13,332 bases of DNA from Acidobacteriaceae bacterium (GTDB taxonomy: Bacteria > Acidobacteriota > Terriglobia > Terriglobales > Acidobacteriaceae), in assembly GCA_003165855.1 (NCBI GenBank), contig PMXH01000562.1, forward strand, positions 6,734 through 20,065. Reading direction: 5' to 3'. Shown here piece by piece: positions 6,401 to 10,622 of the stretch (the stretch's first letter is position 1; every line of letters starts with the position of its first letter). A model generated the notes under the pieces. It was not told where the DNA came from. It did no database searches and saw only the letters and a list, made by a program, of their open reading frames with translations. A program made the position numbers and the translations under genes.

Positions 6401-8493
6401 TAGTGATCGAAGGTCCCGTAACTCTCAGCGGCGGCACGATCACAATGTCGGGCAACGCCAACAACTTCATTTTTGGAGCTGCGGCTTCTGACATACTCAC
6501 CAATCAGGAGACCATTCAAGGCGCGGGAAACATCGGCAATGGTCAAATGGGCCTGATTAACTCGGGAACTATTCTGGCCAACGCAAGCGGCAACCTGCTC
6601 ATCAACGTCAGCAGCCAGAGCTTCAACAATACGGGGACTATTGAAGCGTCCGGTGCCACGCTAACTATCGAAGGGCCCGGAGTCACTTTCTTTACCAACG
6701 ATAACCAGAGCACAGGCACGCTGACCGGCGGCACCTATATCGCGAATGGAAGCAACATTCAGTGGAATGCCGGGCCCAACGGGATCACTACGCTCGCGGC
6801 GAACGTAACGGAAGAAGGCGGCGGGGAACTGCTCAACACGAACAACAGCACGAATGCAATTGCAGGCTTGACCAGCATTACATCGGCCGGGGCTCTGACA
6901 ATTGGCGGCCAGGCTTTCACCGACGCCGGCAGTTTCAGCAACGCTGGATCGCTTACTCTTCTCCCGGGCGAGAGTTTCACGGTCGGCTCTTTGAGTCAGA
7001 TCAGCGGTGGCTCGCTGACAGCAGGAACCTATGTGCTCGACGCGAACTTGAATCTGTCCGGCACAGCCCAGACCATTACCGCAAATGCCGCCACCCTGAC
7101 GCTGGCGGGCGGGACGATCGAGAATACTTCGAACAGTACGAATGCGTTAGCCGGCCTAGCAACCAACAGCGGCAAGCTGACAATCGCAGGCGCGAGCAAC
7201 AATGTCTCGACCACAGCAGCGAGCTTCAGCAATACTGGCACGCTGACGATCAACGGCAACGATAGTTTCACGGCGGCCAAGCTGACTCAGATCAGTGGTA
7301 CCACGCTTTCGGCTGGCACGTACGTGCTCGGCGGCAATCTGGACTTAACAACTGCCGGAATCAGCGTCGCCACCAACTCTGCTACTTTGACTCTGCAAGG
7401 TGGCACCATCAATTCCAACGGAGTCAATGCACTTTCCGCGCTCGCGAGAAATACAAAATCCTTGACCATCGCCGGCTCCGGTAACAGCGTTTCCACTACG
7501 GCGGCCACCTTTAGCAACTCAGGCACCGTGAATGTTCAAACGGGCGACACCCTCACGCTGACTGGCTCGGGACACAGCTACAAACAGACTGCGGGAACGA
7601 CCACCGTCGATGGAACCCTGACGGCCACCAGCATCACGGCCACGGGTGGCTCGATCTTCGGGGCAGGCACGCTGGCGGGCAACACTTCGGTGGGCAACGC
7701 CACTGGTACCGCGGTCACGCTGAACGTGGGCGACAACGGCAAGGCAGGTCTGCTGGCCATCACTGGAACCTATACTCAACTCGCTACTGGCACAATGAAG
7801 GTCTCCATCGGCGGCCTCACCACGGGAACCTATAGTGCGCTCAGCGTTAGCGGCAACACCAGCCTCGGTGGCACTCTCTCCGTCGCTATCGTGAACGGCC
7901 TGGTGCTGGCGTCTGGAAACATCGGGCAGACCTTTACGATCCTAACAACTACGGGCACACTGACGGGGTCATTCACCAACGGAACTGCAACCTCCGGCAC
8001 CGATGTATTCACCGTCTCCTACACCGGCAACAGCGTAGTACTCACTTTGACCTCCGTGACGGGCGCACGGTCGAAGAACCAGCCTGCTCTCATGTCACAC
8101 GCAGTCGTCGCAACGACGAAGCCGGCAAGCAGCAAGAACAAGTTACCCATAATCATTAGCGGCGCGCGTCTGGTTGGAACCAGCGAGCTTGCCAAGCCGA
8201 TTCTGGTTGCGGGATTGGGACATTCGAACTCGATCCTGGATGGTGGCTCGGGCCTGCGTAGCTGGGACCATGTCCCTGTGGTGGCGATAACTGCCAAACC
8301 GGTGGCAATGCCCAGAATTGCCGGGGGATCGATGCCAAACCCGCTGCCCAACCAAGTGTCTTCTTCGATTGCATGGGCGAATCAAAGCCACGGCATGGCC
8401 GCCCCATCAATGCTCGGCCGGTTGGGAACCAGCAATCGTCGAGAGCCGGTCAGGCTAATGCTGCCGTCTCTTCCTCGACTGACTCGGCAATAA
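3481..8493 (+). CDS. Giant secreted beta-strand-repeat protein (adhesin-like), no recognisable surface anchor
   Basis: 1670 residues. Residues 1-31 look like a Sec signal peptide (hydrophobic core APWITVLCLLAILCNFAGLA, likely cleavage near ASGQA). Residues about 74-95 carry the TWTG...W(S)NASNWSNG motif, which opens many autotransporter-like passenger domains. Residues 157-1064 are four complete and one partial copy of a ~203-residue repeat rich in G, T, N and S with short strands such as GTINNSAGGTFKIDNNATLDLEGG. Residues about 1122-1360 hold about 2.5 copies of a different ~95-residue repeat, followed by a beta-rich cap (about 1361-1527) ending VFTVSYTGNSVVLTLT. The last ~140 residues are unique, basic and proline-rich. 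Composition suggests a right-handed beta-helix or solenoid. No beta-barrel, LPxTG, PEP-CTERM or C-terminal membrane span is visible, so attachment and export across the outer membrane are unexplained. GGAG 6 bases before the ATG supports the start. Role as adhesin or matrix protein is inferred. Confidence 0.85.
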   Translation: MRTSTSRQAAPWITVLCLLAILCNFAGLASGQAAAGSKRNLSQQPLFSQPTAPSMASARRTKPNAPPPTTTNTWTGSGSNTDWSNASNWSNGAITSGENILINLTAAATSVDTSSIPAIGSLTLSNAGDSATILNNIVLTVGGNITNNGSLNLSSIGNVTELVLGGNVTLSGTGTVTLSNNSQNYIFGTTALDQLTNQETIQGAGQIGHGQMALVNTGTINANQSAGMTIDANDGFTNAGTVEATAGATLLLSNTGTINNTGGTISANASTVQVNSTVVSGGSVTVTGAGTLQLNTGTIHSGSTLTNSSTGTIEIESGTNVLGGTINNSAGGTFKIDNNATLDLEGGSYSQLGTLQLNSSGNVTELVLEGNVTLSGGAVTLSNNSQNYIFGQVSTDTLTNKETISGAGQIGNGQITLVNSGTINSNQSAGITIHANGGVTNTGTLEATSGSTLALSSSGNINNAGGTIIANTGTVQVNSSTVSAGTVQLTGGSTLQLNTATIHGGTLTNSSTGTIEVASGVNTLGGTINNSAGGTFKIDNNAILDLEGGTYSQLGTVQLNSSGNVTELVLDGNVTLSGGAVTLSNNSQNYIFGQISSNTLTNEETISGAGQIGHGQMTLVNSGTINSNQSSGITIQANGGVTNTGTLEATSGATLALSSTGVVNNNGGTITANTGTLQVNSSTVSGGAITLNGASLLQLNTGVIHGGTVTNSSTGTIEIASGTNALGGTINNAAGGILKIDNNATLDLEGGTYSQLGAVQLNSSGNVTELVLDGGVTLSGGTVTLSNNSQNYIFGQISTDTLNNQETIQGAGQIGHGQMTLVNSGTINSNQSSGITIQANGGVTNTGGTLEATSGATLALSSTGVVNNAGGTIAANTGTLQVTNSTVNGGAITLTGASLLQLNSGTIHGGSTITNSSTGTIEVVSGANVLGGTINNSTGGILKIDNNATLDLENGTYSQLGAVQLNSSGNFTELVIEGPVTLSGGTITMSGNANNFIFGAAASDILTNQETIQGAGNIGNGQMGLINSGTILANASGNLLINVSSQSFNNTGTIEASGATLTIEGPGVTFFTNDNQSTGTLTGGTYIANGSNIQWNAGPNGITTLAANVTEEGGGELLNTNNSTNAIAGLTSITSAGALTIGGQAFTDAGSFSNAGSLTLLPGESFTVGSLSQISGGSLTAGTYVLDANLNLSGTAQTITANAATLTLAGGTIENTSNSTNALAGLATNSGKLTIAGASNNVSTTAASFSNTGTLTINGNDSFTAAKLTQISGTTLSAGTYVLGGNLDLTTAGISVATNSATLTLQGGTINSNGVNALSALARNTKSLTIAGSGNSVSTTAATFSNSGTVNVQTGDTLTLTGSGHSYKQTAGTTTVDGTLTATSITATGGSIFGAGTLAGNTSVGNATGTAVTLNVGDNGKAGLLAITGTYTQLATGTMKVSIGGLTTGTYSALSVSGNTSLGGTLSVAIVNGLVLASGNIGQTFTILTTTGTLTGSFTNGTATSGTDVFTVSYTGNSVVLTLTSVTGARSKNQPALMSHAVVATTKPASSKNKLPIIISGARLVGTSELAKPILVAGLGHSNSILDGGSGLRSWDHVPVVAITAKPVAMPRIAGGSMPNPLPNQVSSSIAWANQSHGMAAPSMLGRLGTSNRREPVRLMLPSLPRLTRQ
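3949..6672 (+). repeat. Long in-frame tandem repeat array A (four units of 606-612 bp plus one partial)
   Basis: Units begin at 3949, 4561, 5167, 5773 and 6385, each at a codon for Gly in the motif GN(V/F)TELV; spacings are 612, 606, 606 and 612 bp (204, 202, 202, 204 residues). Each full unit runs through YIFG, ETI(Q/S)GAGQIG(H/N)GQ, GTIN(S/A)NQS(A/S)G, STGTIE and KIDNNA(T/I)LDLE(G/N)G. The last copy is the most divergent and stops aligning near 6672. Units 3 and 4 are closest to each other (shared NSNQSSGITIQANGGVTNTG and SSTGVVNN), suggesting the latest duplication; unit 4 has one extra Gly codon in NTGGTLEA. All length changes are whole codons, so the array is under coding constraint. Confidence 0.9.
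6844..7560 (+). repeat. In-frame tandem repeat array B (about 2.5 units of ~95 codons)
   Basis: Units begin at about 6844, 7132 and 7417 (288 and 285 bp apart). Each has N(S/G)(T/V)NA(I/L), then (L/S)TI(A/G)G, (S/T)FSN(A/T/S)G, and, in the first two, L(S/T)QISG.(S/T)L(S/T)AGTYVL and ATLTL(A/Q)GGTI. The third copy ends after its first half. The unit is unrelated in length and order to array A, so the passenger was built from two different modules. Confidence 0.8.
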
Positions 8494-8601
8494 GCTCGGG
8501 CGCAAAGAAGAACCAGGGGGCTGCTCCGCGAGATCGAGAATTTTCGAGTTTGCGCTGCCAGCGGAATGCTCTGATAATGGCCAAATTGTCTGGCACCGCA
8601 A
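8494..8601. other. Short gap between repeat protein and pseudouridine synthase
   Basis: 108 bp with no gene. An AT-centred inverted repeat (TCGAGAATTTTCGA at about 8535-8548, one G-T mismatch, no loop) is present, but no T-run follows, so I do not call a terminator. No clear promoter is visible for the downstream gene. Confidence 0.4.
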
Positions 8602-9378
8602 ATGAAGAAGTCTCCACGAAAGGCTCGCGGCCATACGAGAAAGCCGGATCGGCTTTCCGAAAACGAAGACCGGCGACGGCCCCGTTTCTCACCGGAGCTT
8701 TCTGTGCTTTATGAAGACGATGCTGTGGTTGTTCTCGACAAACCGGCCGGACTTCTGGCTGTGCCGGTTATGGGCTCCGATAGTCCATCCGCCTTGTCCC
8801 TCCTTGTCGTAAAACTCCAGCTGAAGAGACAACGAGCATTGATCGTGCATCGCATCGATCGTTTTGCCTCTGGGGCCTTGCTGTTTGCGAAAACCAGTAC
8901 GGATCGGGAAGTGCTGGTAAAACAGTTTCTCGACCATACTCCCGTCAGGCAGTATCTGGCGGTAGTGCGCGGCCGCTTCGATGCTGAAGCAGGGACGCTA
9001 GTGCACTATTTTCGGCGTGAAGGAATGTATCAACAGTTGCGCACGGCGAAAGACCCCCAAGCAGCTCGTGCCGAACTCCGATATTCCGTCGAACGCCAAT
9101 TCGCGAATGCTTCGCTCGTCCGGGTTGAGCTGGTGACGGGACTGCAAAATCAGATCCGGGTGCAATTTTCCGCGATGGGCCACCCGATTATCGGTGACAG
9201 AAAATACCACCGGGCGGAATCGTCGGAGCAACTCATCGCTCGGGTTGCTCTTCATGCCGCGCATCTTCAGTTTGTCCATCCGCGCTCGGGAAAAAGCATC
9301 TCGATTGACTGCAAACTGCCCTCCGATTTTCAGCACTTGGTTCGGGAATTGTCGCGATCAAGACGTGCGCCAGAGTGA
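8602..9378 (+). CDS. RluA-family RNA pseudouridine synthase (no S4 domain)
   Basis: 258 residues. A basic, probably disordered N-terminus (1-31) leads into VLYEDDAVVVLDKPAGLLAVP (about 35-55), the family's motif I region. The catalytic motif HRIDRFASG places the nucleophile at Asp86 (usual form HRLDR.TSG). TGLQNQIRVQF (about 179-189) is the later conserved motif, normally TGR.HQIR.H, followed by GHPIIGDRKY. The enzyme isomerises selected uridines in rRNA or tRNA to pseudouridine in the cytoplasm; which site cannot be told. There is no N-terminal S4 domain, as in RluA/TruC-type members rather than RluC/RluD. The replacement of R-x-H by L-Q-N in the third motif is unusual, but Asp86 and the family fold markers are intact. 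No good ribosome binding site precedes ATG 8602; no better in-frame start lies before the conserved domain. It is unrelated in function to its neighbours. Confidence 0.88.
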   Translation: MKKSPRKARGHTRKPDRLSENEDRRRPRFSPELSVLYEDDAVVVLDKPAGLLAVPVMGSDSPSALSLLVVKLQLKRQRALIVHRIDRFASGALLFAKTSTDREVLVKQFLDHTPVRQYLAVVRGRFDAEAGTLVHYFRREGMYQQLRTAKDPQAARAELRYSVERQFANASLVRVELVTGLQNQIRVQFSAMGHPIIGDRKYHRAESSEQLIARVALHAAHLQFVHPRSGKSISIDCKLPSDFQHLVRELSRSRRAPE

Positions 9379-9677
9379 GTCCATTTCCATGTGGGATCGA
9401 GACGAGGATTGCGCCTAGGGTGACGGCCCGGACGTTATGCCCCTGGGGCCGACTGTACCAAAATCCTCGCGCAATGCGAGCAACATCGGCCACGGCTTGT
9501 GTCCGGTGTGTCTGGAATATTTCTTACCCGCAATCGTAAGCCTACGGCACCAAGCTCAAGGCAAGCACTTCCACATTCGAATTACCCGGCAACATAATGC
9601 TCTGCACGGTCCTTGTTTTGTCGGTGGCAAACGAGTTCAGCCAACCAGTGCTGCAAACAGTCACTTCGAAAAAGCCG

Positions 9678-9727
9678 CCCCTTTTTCTATCCCCTTTTTG
9701 TCCCCCTTTTATCCCCACTTTTCCGCC
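9678..9727. repeat. Phased C-run/T-run tract (G-runs on the minus strand)
   Basis: C-runs start at 9678, 9691, 9702, 9713 and 9725 and T-runs at 9682, 9695, 9707 and 9719, a spacing of 11-13 bp. The minus strand therefore shows five G-runs of 3-5 separated by A-rich spacers. This could be a degenerate ~12-bp tandem repeat, intrinsically curved DNA (T-tracts near helical phase) or a G-quadruplex former on the minus strand with 6-9 base loops. Confidence 0.5.
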
Positions 9728-9825
9728 CGGTCCATGCATTGTGTACTCTGCTCTATCCTCGGCCGACGACGCCTTAAGCCGATTACACTGCCCTGGGGAT
9801 TAGGCGAACCGAACGTAAACCGCTG

Positions 9826-9862
9826 TTGTCATTTTGAGCGTTAAAAGCAGTGAAGCATCTGA
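9826..9862. repeat. Remnant of an interspersed intergenic repeat (REP-like)
   Basis: The pieces TGTCATTTTGAGCG (9827-9840) and GCAGTGAAGCATCTGA (9847-9862) match, from memory, the very common intergenic repeat TGTCAT(C/T)CTGAGCG...GAAG.ATCTG seen many times over in Acidobacteriota and some other soil bacteria. Here it appears once and is degraded in the middle. Function is unknown; copies usually sit between genes. Confidence 0.4.
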
Positions 9863-9870
9863 GCTATAAT
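9841..9870 (+). promoter_or_regulatory. Candidate promoter for the sigma factor-kinase operon
   Basis: A perfect TATAAT at 9865-9870 is preceded, at 18 bp, by TTAAAA (9841-9846), which matches four of six positions of the -35 consensus. It overlaps the interspersed-repeat remnant. Transcription from here would give a leader of about 145-150 bases before the sigma factor ATG. The sequence resembles a housekeeping promoter, not an obvious ECF site. Confidence 0.35.
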
Positions 9871-10024
9871 CCACGCTCGGCGTCGTAGATTTGGCAGGCA
9901 TCTTCCGTTCGCCTGAGGGGTGGAACCTCGAATTTGCATTCCCGCATCGACGCCATTCGTGGGCAAGCAATCTCCAGGCGGCCCGTCTAAGACGCCGGGA
10001 TAATAGTACGAATTGGGGCGCAAT

Positions 10025-10609
10025 ATGATGGAAAGGCCTTCGGAGCGGCAACTTGTTACGCGACTTCTGAAGGAGTGGGGAGCCGGCAACAAAGCGGCGC
10101 TTGATGAACTGATGCCGCTTGTCTACGAGCAACTTCGCAAGCTGGCGTCGATTTGCTTGCGTTCAGAACGTCCTGACCACACTCTGCGTGCCACCGCTCT
10201 GGTCAATGAGGCTTATCTGCGCCTGGTGGATGCGGACGTCGCCTGGCAAGATCGAGTTCATTTCTTTGCGGTTTCTGCCCGTTTGTTGCGCCGCATCCTC
10301 GTGGATCATGCGAGAGCTCATCACAGGCAGAAACGCGGTGGCGGCGCGGAAACGATTTCCCTCGACGAATCTGTCATGATTGGACCGCAAACAGCAAATG
10401 AAATCGTGGCGCTGCACGAGGCCCTGGAGCGTCTCGCAGCGCACGATCGGCGCAAGAGCGAGATCATCGAGTTGCTATCCTTCGGTGGGCTCACGTATGA
10501 CGAAGCCGCCGCCGCGCTCGAAATCTCTCCGGCTACCGTACACCGGGAGTTGAGAATGGCCAAAGCCTGGTTGCGCCGCGAACTCAGCCAAGATTCGGCC
10601 TCGGCCTAG
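10025..10609 (+). CDS. ECF-type RNA polymerase sigma factor (TIGR02999/ECF43-like)
   Basis: 194 residues from ATG 10025. Region 2 spans about residues 8-100, including NEAYLRLV and the stretch HFFAVSARLLRRILVDHAR that is typical of this acidobacterial and planctomycetal group. Region 4 (about 130-190) has the helix-turn-helix LTYDEAAAALEISPATVHRELRMAKAWLRREL for -35 recognition. The region 2.2 segment reads TLRATALVNEAY: Thr53 and Thr57 stand where typical ECF factors have the acidic DAED-like core-binding motif. In this group activation by phosphorylation of such a Thr has been described (ECF43, Vibrio EcfP/PknT), which fits the kinase encoded next. No anti-sigma gene is present. An in-frame TTG at 10013 lacks a binding site; GGGG at 10015-10018 is 6 bases before ATG 10025, and ATG 10028 is also possible. 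Its stop overlaps the kinase ribosome binding site. Confidence 0.9.
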   Translation: MMERPSERQLVTRLLKEWGAGNKAALDELMPLVYEQLRKLASICLRSERPDHTLRATALVNEAYLRLVDADVAWQDRVHFFAVSARLLRRILVDHARAHHRQKRGGGAETISLDESVMIGPQTANEIVALHEALERLAAHDRRKSEIIELLSFGGLTYDEAAAALEISPATVHRELRMAKAWLRRELSQDSASA

Positions 10610-10612
10610 GAG
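10608..10612 (+). promoter_or_regulatory. Ribosome binding site of the kinase gene overlapping the sigma factor stop
   Basis: AGGAG begins inside the TAG stop codon (10607-10609) of the sigma factor and lies 10 bases before ATG 10623. The overlap suggests translational coupling and co-expression of sigma factor and kinase. Confidence 0.6.
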
Positions 10613-10622
10613 CACGCAACAA

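Larger units (their letters stand above)
9379..10024. other. 646-bp intergenic region without a supportable gene
   Basis: No reading frame here has family-like sequence or a convincing ribosome binding site. What it does hold: a small GC palindrome (GCCCC-T-GGGGC, 9439-9449), a phased C/T tract (9678-9727), a remnant of an interspersed repeat (about 9826-9862), a candidate promoter (9841-9870) and roughly 150 bases of probable leader for the sigma factor gene. Some of the first 300 bases could be decayed coding sequence, since several frames stay open, but I cannot assign it to a family. Confidence 0.5.

Noticed and set aside
3949..6672. CRISPR-like or other non-coding repeat array
   Set aside because: Units of about 606 bp are in frame within one open gene, with codon-sized length differences and no spacers.
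6762..7265. Plus-strand 167-codon open frame inside the repeat protein
   Set aside because: It lies in another frame of array B and is extremely rich in Q, R and H, as expected from a shifted reading of N/T/S-rich codons.
3481..8493. Classical type V autotransporter
   Set aside because: The passenger-like repeats fit, but the last 140 residues contain no beta-barrel domain or terminal aromatic residue, so the class is not supported.
9542..9739. 65-codon minus-strand open frame with a G/K-rich start
   Set aside because: Its N-terminus is simply the translated G-run/A-run tract, and no plausible start signal precedes it.
9437..9844. 135-codon plus-strand open frame in the long intergenic region
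   Set aside because: It has no family-like sequence or convincing ribosome binding site, and it runs through the C/T tract and the interspersed repeat remnant.
10013..10015. TTG as start of the sigma factor
   Set aside because: No Shine-Dalgarno sequence precedes it, while GGGG just after it is well spaced for the ATG at 10025.
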